Shown in pieces: positions 26,475 to 34,963 of a stretch of 40,041 nucleotides of DNA (its first letter is position 1; every line of letters begins with the position of its first letter). Origin of the DNA: Cytophagaceae bacterium (GTDB taxonomy: Bacteria > Bacteroidota > Bacteroidia > Cytophagales > Cytophagaceae); assembly GCA_025454925.1 (NCBI GenBank), contig JALONM010000040.1, positions 1 through 40,041 of the forward strand. The letters are read 5' to 3'. Made by a program: the position numbers and the translations under genes. The notes beneath the pieces were generated by a model. It was not told where the DNA came from and ran no database searches. It saw nothing but the letters and a program-made list of their open reading frames with translations.

Positions 26475-27503
26475 ATGTACAGGCAATATTTTTGGATACC
26501 TCTTATTTACTTTTTCTGTTACTATAATGCCTTGGGAAAAGAATTACCTAAAGCCTATGCTTTATTGGTCGGGGTATCGCATTACGATACGGTTGCATAT
26601 CGTGAAAAAAAACAATCTACATTAAGCCCCTTATTTGCCAACGGAGTACAAACAGACATTCGCCATGTAAAAGAAATGTTACTCCTTGCCGGATACAAGG
26701 AAAAAAATATTTTTGTTCTCGAAAATTCCAACGCTACTATCACTAACGTAAAATTCTATTTTCATGAGATCATGGGAAAAGTGGAAATGGACGATGTGTT
26801 TACTTTTTATTTTAGCGGACATGGACGACGGATTGAGACTGACAAAGCCATGAAATCGAAGGTACCAAAGGAATGGGATAAAACCGACGAAGCACTTCTA
26901 CTGTTCGATGGGTATTTAAAAGACAATGATTTGAAAAACCTCTGGACCCAATATTCAAAATCAAACAGGGGAACTTCATCTGTCAAATTAAAAATTCCGC
27001 ATTTGATTTTTGTTGTCGATGCTTGTTATGGAAAAGGAATGTTTGATTTTTTGGATTACAAAGATTCAGTAAGCCTGGAAAAACTCCAAATGGTTGCTGA
27101 CATTCTGAACAACCCTGCTACCTCCGACAGTGTTTCGGAAAGGTATAAGAACTACCTGCCGTATTTTCAAAAAGTATACTCGTCTGAATCCTCGGACAGC
27201 ACTTGGCTTCCAGTACTAAAGGATGAATACGATTTACTTTACATCAATGCTTCCAATGCTTCGGGGACTGCCATCATAACCCCCTCTGGCAGCGCTTTTA
27301 CGGAAGCCTTGTACGAATGTTTTTTGAAGGACTATCATAAACCCTACTTCACATTCGATTATTGGCTGCAGCAAACGACCATACACCTTTCTTCTCGATT
27401 GAACATCTATACCTTTGCGTTTGACCATGCTAAAAAAGTAGAGGATAGGCATATACAACAATTGTTTCAACGATACCCTTTTCAACCATTTATCCCTGAA
27501 TGA
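26475..27503 (+). CDS. secreted caspase-fold (metacaspase-like, peptidase C14) protein
   Basis: 342 residues. A signal peptide (about 1-21) is followed by a caspase-like p20 fold: YALLVGVSHYD, then the catalytic His116 in FYFSGHGRR and the catalytic Cys184 in IFVVDACYGKG. KTDEALLLFDG between the two is typical of metacaspase-like proteins and could shape an Arg/Lys-accepting pocket. The C-terminal part (about 200-342) has no known motif. The product is likely periplasmic or at the surface, and probably cleaves proteins after a basic residue; specificity is inferred from family. Its stop codon overlaps the start of the next gene (ATGA), so the two proteins are made together and may work as a pair. 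Confidence 0.85.
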   Translation: MYRQYFWIPLIYFFCYYNALGKELPKAYALLVGVSHYDTVAYREKKQSTLSPLFANGVQTDIRHVKEMLLLAGYKEKNIFVLENSNATITNVKFYFHEIMGKVEMDDVFTFYFSGHGRRIETDKAMKSKVPKEWDKTDEALLLFDGYLKDNDLKNLWTQYSKSNRGTSSVKLKIPHLIFVVDACYGKGMFDFLDYKDSVSLEKLQMVADILNNPATSDSVSERYKNYLPYFQKVYSSESSDSTWLPVLKDEYDLLYINASNASGTAIITPSGSAFTEALYECFLKDYHKPYFTFDYWLQQTTIHLSSRLNIYTFAFDHAKKVEDRHIQQLFQRYPFQPFIPE

Positions 27504-28849
27504 CCATGAAAATCACATCCTCATTTTTAATTATTTTTTGCATACTAATCGGATGTCAGCGTCCAGCTTTTGTAAATGTACCTGAAGCCAGTACAAGTAA
27601 AGCACCCTATTATATCTTACCCAAAAATATTATCGGCATAGACCTGGTATTTAGTAAATCGAGTAAAACTGAGTGCGCTTGTTTCAAAGAGTTAAAAGAA
27701 CACAAGATGAAGTTAGACTTAGAAATGAGAAAGAGATTGGAAGAAAAAGATTTCGGTATAACCTGGAAAGTAGATACGGTGCTCTTATCCAACCATGCCG
27801 TTCCGGATAAAGAAAAGATTTTTCAATTATCAACCTCCAAGGTATCGCAGTTTTATGCGTATCAATTTTCTTATGGAAACAACGCCATCATCAATACCGG
27901 AAAAACAGAGTACATAGGTTTCGATACGGAAGTATTGCCATATGCACTCTCTGCAGCTTCAACCATTTTTAAAGGGGATGCCAATGGAATTGCCAGCGAA
28001 GTAAAGTGGAATTTTAAAAACGATACTGTTCCATGTCAGGCTATGTATGATCAGTATCGATTGGTAAGTGCTGATTTATATGATTTATTAAAATCAAAAT
28101 TTACCGCGGGACAAGATGCCAGCTACCAGACTCAACTAAGAGAGCTAAGCAAAATTAAAAATGAACTTCTGGAAGCATTAACATATAAAGAAACCAAACA
28201 AACCTACGTTCAACGAATTTACATCGATCCGGGGGCCTCCAGCAAAGAGAATTCTAGAACCATAGCGTTTATACATTCGAAGTTTGGTGCATACATTCCG
28301 GAAGATTTTTTTAAAAACCAATTTCCAACATTGTCAACAATTAAAAAACCGGTGGTTCAAACAAATGTATCCTTGGTAGAAAATTCTAACAAGGATTCTA
28401 TAACAAAGATAATCCTCGCCTGGGACAAAATTGAATTACATCCATTTGTGAAATTTAAATCGCCGGATTCTCAGAAATCCTATAAGGGCGTGGTGTACAA
28501 CTTACCTGCGTATTATGTTTTTTCAGCAAAAAGCAGCACCAGCAAAGGGACGTCAATATTGGCGGCTGCACAGTTTGCAGTAGCGCAAGCTGGCGCCATA
28601 GGATATATAGAACACAATTTGAATAAAACTGATTTTGAATTAAATCCTCTGGATGGGTCTCTTGTAAAAATTTCAGGAGAACGCAGGTTATTTTCTACTA
28701 CCGCCGTGAAGGAATCGGGAGCGGCCATAGAAAAATGGAATGGGAGAAAATTACAACAAACCAACCAGGAATTAGAATTGCTTAAAGCGCAGCACCAGTT
28801 GATGTTGTTGCGAGACTCCTTAGGCGCCCCACTAAAGCGACCGCGATAG
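27500..28849 (+). CDS. lipoprotein of unknown function coupled to the caspase-fold gene
   Basis: 449 residues. A lipoprotein signal ends in LIGC (Cys19 if ATG 27500 is used; ATG 27506 is an alternative start giving Cys17). The mature part begins with a short linker and a beta-rich PYYILPKNIIGIDLVF segment, somewhat like the start of DUF4831 proteins, but I am not sure of the family. The middle is Lys/Glu-rich and helical (about 205-235), and the last 40 residues look like a coiled coil ending in a basic tail. It overlaps the caspase-fold gene by 4 bp, so it may be its activator, inhibitor or substrate. There is no known catalytic motif. Confidence 0.75.
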   Translation: MTMKITSSFLIIFCILIGCQRPAFVNVPEASTSKAPYYILPKNIIGIDLVFSKSSKTECACFKELKEHKMKLDLEMRKRLEEKDFGITWKVDTVLLSNHAVPDKEKIFQLSTSKVSQFYAYQFSYGNNAIINTGKTEYIGFDTEVLPYALSAASTIFKGDANGIASEVKWNFKNDTVPCQAMYDQYRLVSADLYDLLKSKFTAGQDASYQTQLRELSKIKNELLEALTYKETKQTYVQRIYIDPGASSKENSRTIAFIHSKFGAYIPEDFFKNQFPTLSTIKKPVVQTNVSLVENSNKDSITKIILAWDKIELHPFVKFKSPDSQKSYKGVVYNLPAYYVFSAKSSTSKGTSILAAAQFAVAQAGAIGYIEHNLNKTDFELNPLDGSLVKISGERRLFSTTAVKESGAAIEKWNGRKLQQTNQELELLKAQHQLMLLRDSLGAPLKRPR

Positions 28850-29526
28850 TCGAAAAATGTAGTTGATGTTACATACGCTAACCGTATTGACAGGGTGATT
28901 CTATTTATAAGGTTTGCATGTGCTTTTGGGTGTAACAAAGACGGGCACATGACTTTGTCTTTTGCTGCTGATGAGCATCTTTTAATTAAAAATATATCAA
29001 AACGTATCCTGATTCATATACTTCATTCACCGCCAATTGCCATCAGTCTGTATCCTTGAAATGGCTCAAAATACTACGGCATTGTGTAAGCCTCGGTTTA
29101 ACATTATTGTAGTTTAATTCCAACTTCTCTTTTCATTTCGCAACCGTATCCTTTTGACTTGGGGCAGGGGAGAAGGAAATGGAAAACGCTGTAAACTATG
29201 AATTTTAGTTAGAGTTCTAAGCTCGTATTACACTATTAGTGCTAGGAGTAAGAGGATTTGATGCTCCATTAGAAACATGATTAGTATGATCCTTAATAAG
29301 CGCATCCAAGTGAAAGTGTGATCATAGTCATCTTGGTACTTTCCGGCTTCAACATTGCCAATAATTGCTTGACCCTGATGAAAGCACCATCTCTCTAACA
29401 GCATTGAAAAGAACTTTAAGTTTAATTGAGCATCTCTTCATTCTCGGCACAACTGGCGGCAGCGGAGGGGCTCTTTGACAGATACCAATCCGTTGATATT
29501 ACACTTTTTGCGGTTTTAGTAGGTCT
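28850..29526. other. 677-bp gap with decayed coding fragments
   Basis: No intact gene. On the minus strand, short frames read like parts of one broken protein: ATG at 29404 to near 29300 gives HQGQAIIGNVEAGKYQDDYD, and a shifted frame that ends near 29225 gives LDALIKDHTNHVSNGASNP and then STNSVIRA before a stop. A third frame near 29430-29490 gives a coding-like AAASCAENEEMLN and a stop. The rest (28850-29220) shows nothing I can support. Confidence 0.4.
29228..29404 (-). pseudogene. possible remnant of a minus-strand gene with frameshifts
   Basis: A 58-residue frame whose first half is polar and protein-like, but whose second half turns into Leu/Ile runs; shifting frame near 29312 restores a polar, protein-like sequence up to a stop near 29220. 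This pattern suggests an old gene with at least one indel. It lies on the same strand, downstream of the toxin and lipoprotein genes, where displaced toxin or immunity cassettes are common. I do not recognise the family. Confidence 0.3.
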
Positions 29527-30708
29527 TTAATATTCTTGAAACAACTCATAGGTTGAACTATTTATAGAAATAGTATCTGTAAACTTTAATGGATTTTTTA
29601 CGTATTCAACTCCATTGTACTTCAAGATAAAATATCCAGAAGAGTCATAATAAATATCATTCCAATTACTAGATTTTCTCTCATTAGATACTTTGACTTT
29701 ACCGCTGGAAACATTAAAGGTAGACATAAGTTCCATATTACTGCTAAATAACCAAACATTGCAATAACCATTGTTGCAATATGGCGTAAGCGCAAATCTA
29801 GGTTTTAAAAAATATTCGTATTTCAAATCAGAATCTAAATCATACCTATCGATTATTAATGTGCCCAAATCAAAATCTACATTCTTTGATTGCATGTTTT
29901 TTTTTAATTTATTCAACAGTGCACTATCAACCACATTGAATTTAGAGTTTTTACTTATGAAGGAATAAGAACAAATTGTCTTCCAACGTTGGAAATATAA
30001 AATATTAGACAATAATTTTATGTCGCATTCTCCAACATTTTTTACTATTTCCTTCTCGTAATATTTTTTCCACAAAGTCTGATTTTCTTGAAAGCACTTC
30101 AATAGAAAATTAAAACTACTAATATTTGAAGTATAGCGATCTATTTCGCGGTTCAACATAGTTTCAAAATCAGTAGTTACAATATTAAATTTTGACTTGC
30201 TTGAAAAATCATTTAATCCGAATGGGTAGTCAACTAAAAATGAATCTAATATTGATTTTCTTAAATCAGGAGCTACGCTTTGATACCTTCGTAAATCATA
30301 AAATAGCATTGATGTCTCCAGATTTTTGGCATATACCCAATATGATAAATTGGTCATATTCATATCTGATAATTGGATCATTAATGAATCAATAAAAATA
30401 CTCTCATGATTATTATAATCCTGCCAGGATGAATCAATTTGCGCAAAAACTCCCTGATTTTTCAAAGATAAAGAAGCTGTAAGTGCAGGAATTGTATCCA
30501 ATAGATCTAAAACGCAAAAATACATATCCCCAACACCGCACGAACTACAAATATTTCCTAAGCAAACATTACTGAGTGTGTAGCCTGAAATTGGCAAACC
30601 GCCTTTCAAGTAAATTGCGCCATTTACCGTTTCCACTGATCCTGCTTTATTACAGCCAATGAAGAGCAGGAAAGTAATTAGATAGGCGAAAAAAAGTTTC
30701 TTGATCAT
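29527..30708 (-). CDS. lipoprotein of unknown function, candidate immunity partner
   Basis: 393 residues. A clear lipoprotein signal ends in LLFIGC (Cys19). The mature protein has paired Cys near the start (NVCLGNICSSCGVG) and again late (PYCNNGYCNVW), with AT-rich codons and many Asn, Ser and Lys. I do not know the family. It is the third gene on the minus strand after the DUF4157 toxin-like gene and the 190-residue lipoprotein; the gap to the latter is 84 bp. A periplasmic lipoprotein next to a wall-degrading toxin fits an immunity role, but this is inference. Confidence 0.7.
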   Translation of the reverse strand: MIKKLFFAYLITFLLFIGCNKAGSVETVNGAIYLKGGLPISGYTLSNVCLGNICSSCGVGDMYFCVLDLLDTIPALTASLSLKNQGVFAQIDSSWQDYNNHESIFIDSLMIQLSDMNMTNLSYWVYAKNLETSMLFYDLRRYQSVAPDLRKSILDSFLVDYPFGLNDFSSKSKFNIVTTDFETMLNREIDRYTSNISSFNFLLKCFQENQTLWKKYYEKEIVKNVGECDIKLLSNILYFQRWKTICSYSFISKNSKFNVVDSALLNKLKKNMQSKNVDFDLGTLIIDRYDLDSDLKYEYFLKPRFALTPYCNNGYCNVWLFSSNMELMSTFNVSSGKVKVSNERKSSNWNDIYYDSSGYFILKYNGVEYVKNPLKFTDTISINSSTYELFQEY

Positions 30709-30792
30709 AATTCTAAACTAAAATATTTAAGATTTAGTAAGTGGTAATCATTGTTATGTTCACCTAAACCATTTAGCTAGAAAATAATTTCT

Positions 30793-31365
30793 TTAATTTG
30801 TAACAATTGAAATTTCATTGATTACCCATGTATCCTTTTCCTTTATCAATTTTACAAGTAAAACTTCTACCGCCCTTACTCTAACGTGAATTTCATCAGA
30901 TACTACTTCTGATGATAATATTTTAATTTCAGCAATTTTTTCTCCTTGCCCACCTACCCATGGATAGTAATTCATAAAACTACAATCGGTAGACTGAATA
31001 GCTAAAAATCCAGCTTCTTTAAATTGGCTCTGGCTCTCTGGCTTTACTAAAACTGCATTGCAATTTTCTATTTGATTTTTTTGAACGTTTACAAAATTAG
31101 AGGATACGAATCCAGAATTTTCTAGTAAACTAAGAAAACGAACGCCATTAAGTTCGAAAACAGAGTCACTCCTTTGCACAACGGTAGGACCGTATATACT
31201 TGAGTTTTCATATAAGCTATCCAAGTACCACCTATAAAAATTTCCTACAACTAAGTTCGCCTGCTTAACCTTTTCTGTCATACCGATTTCTTTAGAAGTG
31301 TTAGTTGTACTACAACTTGCGAACAAAACGAGAATTAAAATAAACAAAAAATTTTTATTTCTCAC
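30793..31365 (-). CDS. lipoprotein, possibly DUF3828 family, candidate immunity protein
   Basis: 190 residues. The lipoprotein signal ends in LFASC (Cys18). The mature part starts with a helix VVGNFYRWYLDSL, reminiscent of DUF3828 proteins, and ends with a beta segment TWVINEISIV, the typical close of such NTF2-like or related small folds. It begins 4 bp after the toxin-like gene ends, so both are translated from the same mRNA. A periplasmic position matches the predicted peptidoglycan target of the toxin. Family call is tentative and immunity is inferred from context. Confidence 0.7.
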   Translation of the reverse strand: MRNKNFLFILILVLFASCSTTNTSKEIGMTEKVKQANLVVGNFYRWYLDSLYENSSIYGPTVVQRSDSVFELNGVRFLSLLENSGFVSSNFVNVQKNQIENCNAVLVKPESQSQFKEAGFLAIQSTDCSFMNYYPWVGGQGEKIAEIKILSSEVVSDEIHVRVRAVEVLLVKLIKEKDTWVINEISIVTN

Positions 31366-31369
31366 AAAA

Positions 31370-33979
31370 TCATCTTTTAATATTCGGCCTAACTAACGAA
31401 ACTGTATAGGTAACACTGGGCCATTGTTCAGATTTACCAACTAGTTGACCAGTTTTAACGTCCAAATATAATTTATTTGTTTTACTTGTTGCGCTCTTGG
31501 TATCATTTTTAATTACATCCCAAAAATGATAAAATATCCTACCATCCTGTTCTACCCCTCTACCCGTAATTATTATAAAGTGGTCAGTTGTATGATCCGT
31601 ATTATATGTGGTTCCAAATTTATAATCCACTCCTACTGTTATTGGGTTGTTTGATTCTAGATATTCATTAATAACCTCCACGCCCTTTTTAGTTTCATGG
31701 GTAAGCTCATTTACACCATTTTTTTCCTTTAGTGTACCAATGTCTGTGCGCTTGGGATCTAAACTTGGATCTATGCCAGCTTTTTTCAATATGGCATCAC
31801 ATGCCCGTTTACAACCTTGATAATCTGATTCATTTCTAAAGAAATTTTTTGAGTCAATGACATCTAAGATTTCGGTGGAATGGGATTTATCATTTGAATT
31901 TGTATTTTCATCAGACAATTTACCTTGGGCGTGATCAATTCTTAAGATTTGAGCCTTTTCATCCTTACCAACATAACCATCACTCAAATGTTTTGCAAAA
32001 GTATCTAACAAGGAAGGATTATACTTGGCCAGCTCAGAATCCGAAACGTTTCCAATAATCTCCATAACCAAATCATCTCGATTGTGATCGCTTACAAAAT
32101 TCAGCATGGCAATAACTAAATTTGGATTATAAGGAGCATAAAGACGCATTTTCATTCCCAATTCTTCATAATCACCATCTGTCTCATCATATATTGTTTG
32201 CAAGGTTTCATTATCGTCCTTTAAGTTTTTATATTTATTTTGTTCATTTTTATCAAGTTTTGTTTCATTGATAATTACATTTGTGTGAATGAAATTAATT
32301 TTTGAATCAACATAAGTTGCATCTCTTTTAGCTATGCTTAAATTTTTAACATCAATTTTAGAAGATGGTTTATCTGGGTTTAGGTCATCAAACTCCTTTA
32401 AATTCAAAGAGTTTAATTTTAAAACTGTTTCTTTATTGGGAATAATTTTCCCATAGGACTTCCCATTAAATATAACTTTTTGAAACTTATTAATCCCTTC
32501 AATTATTTTCCCCAATTTACTTTCAGAGACTTTCACATCTCCATTATCAGGAATTAAATCTGCTTCAGAAATTAATCTAAAATAAAGTAGTTTATTTTGA
32601 ACAGCTATAACGTCGTGCAGATTATTGTCGCAACCAATGCCAACACTTCCGCTTAAAATCAACGTTTTATTCTTAGCTAAAAAATTACTAGTGCCCGACA
32701 AATCCGTTCTACTTTTAACGTTTTCTGTTTGCTCTGATTTCTGATTACCTTCCGTTTCCGATGATTGACCAGATTCAGTCTTACCCTCCTTTGATAACAA
32801 ATTTATATATTCACTCACTTCTCCCGGATAAATTGAGATTTCATTATTGTACTTAAGATTAATACATTTTTCAATTACCTTTTCGCGTCCTCCCTCTTTT
32901 TCAATCTTCTCAGTATCCTCAACCCTTTTTCCCTTCGGCCCAGTTTTATAATAAAGATTAAAATAATAAGTATACAAATAATATTTCTTTATTGCGGGCT
33001 TCATAAACTCTGGCTTTATAAAATCTACGGTCGGATTTTCACTTCCCGCTTCTCGAGCCAACTCCATGGCATACTTTACTGTAAATTCCCCTGCATTGTA
33101 TGACACAACAGCTATTGTTGCAAAATTTGGATTTTCAGGAGAGACGTTAACAATCCTCATTTTTTCTTTAAAAGTTGCTGTCCCAACAAGAATATTAGCT
33201 CTAGGATCAAATTTATACGACTCAAAATCAAAGCTTTTCAACTCGGGGAATTTTGTATCATTAATAATACCATTCCAAGTTACCTTAGTTATCTGCATAA
33301 GCCCAAAAGCAGCTCCACTTGAGACTTCAGGAAAACCTTCGGATTCAACTCCTATAATAGATTTTATTTTATCAACTGCTACTCCATACTTTAAACTTGC
33401 TTCTTGTATATAAATATCGTATGCCTCAATTCTTTTTAATGCATCAGTATAAGCCTGGTCATTTTTCTTTTTCCTCATCACCCCACTACCCATGCCACTT
33501 ACCTTCACTTCTTTCCCTTCACTAGCAAGCTTCCCAGCGTCGTCGGCTTCTTTTTCCAAAGCAGGATCTTGGTTTACCATTTTTTTGCCATGCACTTCGC
33601 TGCCGTGTACCTTGCATTCTTTCTGCTGCACCACGTGGGTAAGTTCATGGCCTATCAATTCCTGTCCTTCCTTGCTATCGGGCTGGAACTCGCCTGGTGC
33701 GAAGTGTACGTCTTTGCCTTGTGTAAAAGCTTTGGCACCCAGGTCTTCGGCTTTTGTGGAGTTGTCGTGAATTTGTACATCGGAAAAATCTTCTCCGAAA
33801 CTATGCTCCATGTTGGCTTGTACCTCTTCCGGCATCTTGGATGCCGTTTTAAACTGTATAGGTTTCAGCAGCGGCACCAGCTTGGGTTGCAGCAATGGCT
33901 TTAATTTTGGCTGCAACAGCGATTGAGAATAGTTTATTCCTTCTGATTCTGCTTTTTTATTGTCGTATTGATGGCTCAT
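31370..33979 (-). CDS. DUF4157 toxin-like protein with lytic transglycosylase and Cys/His peptidase-like C-terminus
   Basis: 869 residues, no signal peptide. N-terminus: Leu/Pro/Lys repeats (LLQPKLKPLLQPKLVPLLKP, 21-40), then the DUF4157 (eCIS core) domain (about 48-125) with its GHELTHVVQQ motif. Residues about 180-330 are a lytic transglycosylase SLT domain: catalytic Glu212 in GVESEG, GLMQI (226-230) and AVVSYNAG. Around 443-525 there is a peptidoglycan-binding-like segment (SVGIGCDNNLHDVIAVQNKL). The last 150 residues hold Cys723 or Cys727, His800 in TTDHFIIITGRG and Asp821 in HFWDV, like a papain/NlpC-type peptidase or amidase. So it could cut both glycan and peptide bonds of peptidoglycan. 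DUF4157 proteins are cargo of contractile injection systems in other bacteria; none is visible here. Base composition falls sharply after residue 167. Confidence 0.85.
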   Translation of the reverse strand: MSHQYDNKKAESEGINYSQSLLQPKLKPLLQPKLVPLLKPIQFKTASKMPEEVQANMEHSFGEDFSDVQIHDNSTKAEDLGAKAFTQGKDVHFAPGEFQPDSKEGQELIGHELTHVVQQKECKVHGSEVHGKKMVNQDPALEKEADDAGKLASEGKEVKVSGMGSGVMRKKKNDQAYTDALKRIEAYDIYIQEASLKYGVAVDKIKSIIGVESEGFPEVSSGAAFGLMQITKVTWNGIINDTKFPELKSFDFESYKFDPRANILVGTATFKEKMRIVNVSPENPNFATIAVVSYNAGEFTVKYAMELAREAGSENPTVDFIKPEFMKPAIKKYYLYTYYFNLYYKTGPKGKRVEDTEKIEKEGGREKVIEKCINLKYNNEISIYPGEVSEYINLLSKEGKTESGQSSETEGNQKSEQTENVKSRTDLSGTSNFLAKNKTLILSGSVGIGCDNNLHDVIAVQNKLLYFRLISEADLIPDNGDVKVSESKLGKIIEGINKFQKVIFNGKSYGKIIPNKETVLKLNSLNLKEFDDLNPDKPSSKIDVKNLSIAKRDATYVDSKINFIHTNVIINETKLDKNEQNKYKNLKDDNETLQTIYDETDGDYEELGMKMRLYAPYNPNLVIAMLNFVSDHNRDDLVMEIIGNVSDSELAKYNPSLLDTFAKHLSDGYVGKDEKAQILRIDHAQGKLSDENTNSNDKSHSTEILDVIDSKNFFRNESDYQGCKRACDAILKKAGIDPSLDPKRTDIGTLKEKNGVNELTHETKKGVEVINEYLESNNPITVGVDYKFGTTYNTDHTTDHFIIITGRGVEQDGRIFYHFWDVIKNDTKSATSKTNKLYLDVKTGQLVGKSEQWPSVTYTVSLVRPNIKR

Positions 33980-34505
33980 GGCAAGTATTGTGTTCGCTGG
34001 TTACATGGCACTTTTTGGTTCGATCCTGAAGCACATACTATAGTGCTGCGGGCAACAATGATTTTAGCTTTCTTGACGCATTTACCTTTGCAGGCAAGAC
34101 TGGTATTTTCTTGAAATGACTAAGATAATCAAATTTCTCTAAAAATCTTTCCTGCGCTGGAATGGGAGGCAGAATCCTTCCAATCAAATTTCTCTAAAAA
34201 TCTTTCCTGCGCTGGAATGGGAGGCAGAATCCTTCCAGCATACTATTCCTGGTTTTTAGTTCATAAGTGAGAAAAAAACTTCCGTCTTTATACGTATTAA
34301 AATTACTTGTTTGGTTGCAAAAAAGAAACATAAGGCTCCATTCCCTTATTTTTTTGTCCGACAACTTCCAAACGTGGGCATATTTGATTAAATTTGGTTT
34401 ACCTTTTGCTAGGAAATTGCATATAGCTGGGTGTGTCAGATTTTCTGTAACTCGGTTTTTATTTTTCCTGTGAAAGCTAACACGTACTTTAACAAACACT
34501 ACACT
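33980..34505. other. 526-bp gap with a tandem duplication
   Basis: There is no gene here. The main feature is the perfect 55-bp tandem duplication. A TACCTTTG box (34083-34090, plus strand) matches the -7 consensus but has only a weak -33, so it could start a long leader that runs through the repeat to the lipoprotein at 34506. I see no clear promoter for the minus-strand toxin gene. Confidence 0.5.
34127..34236. repeat. perfect 55-bp tandem duplication
   Basis: Two identical 55-bp copies, 34127-34181 and 34182-34236, directly joined, with one further matching base. No third copy is seen. The identity shows a recent duplication or slip, or a site under selection. It stands about 150-260 bp upstream of the toxin gene and 270 bp upstream of the next plus-strand gene. 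Confidence 0.95.
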
Positions 34506-34910
34506 ATGAAAAAGCACTTATTTTTTTCTTCCCTGGTATTCTTGGCCCTTTCCTTCAGCGCTTGCAAAAAAGATAAAACACAGGGAGGTGCCGACAATCC
34601 TAATCCTACTACCAATCAAAAGCCAGTGGTGACTTTTACTGGTCCTGTTAGTCCATTAGAAGCAGATCCAATTGTAGGGGGAGTTGATACCAAATTAACG
34701 GTGAGTGCGTCTGATCCAGATGGCAGTATTGTTAAGGTTAAGTTTTATAGCGGTACTTCAAAAATATACGAAGATGTCACAGCTCCATACGAAACGAACA
34801 CATTTAACGCAGGTATTGGAACCGTTACTTGTTATGCGGACGCATTTGATAATAGTGGTGATTCAACTCGGGCATCATTAATTTTAACTGTTAATAGTAT
34901 CAACAAATAG
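34506..34910 (+). CDS. small lipoprotein with an Ig-like domain
   Basis: 134 residues from ATG 34506; the frame is open upstream to 34431 but only this ATG gives a lipoprotein signal, ending in SFSAC (Cys20). After a Lys/Asp and Asn/Pro-rich linker comes one Ig-like beta-sandwich (about 42-134): KPVVTFTGPVSPLEADP, ASDPDGSIVKVKFYSG, PYETNTFNAGIGTVTCYADAFDNSG, the pattern of Bacterial Ig-like (Big) domains. It is probably anchored in the outer membrane and may bind a partner or a glycan. A weak AT-only hairpin (34925-34946) lies between it and the next gene. Confidence 0.78.
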   Translation: MKKHLFFSSLVFLALSFSACKKDKTQGGADNPNPTTNQKPVVTFTGPVSPLEADPIVGGVDTKLTVSASDPDGSIVKVKFYSGTSKIYEDVTAPYETNTFNAGIGTVTCYADAFDNSGDSTRASLILTVNSINK

Positions 34911-34963
34911 AGTATCCGTAATTCAAGATTTCTTATTTTAAATCTTCTTTATCTTATTCATTT

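Noticed and set aside
33569-33904. 111-residue plus-strand frame opposite the DUF4157 domain
   Set aside because: Antisense to the conserved HELTH region; a shadow.
34925-34946. AAGATTT/AAATCTT hairpin between the Ig-like lipoprotein and the T9SS gene
   Set aside because: Almost only A-T pairs in an AT-rich area and no clear T-run, too weak to call a terminator.
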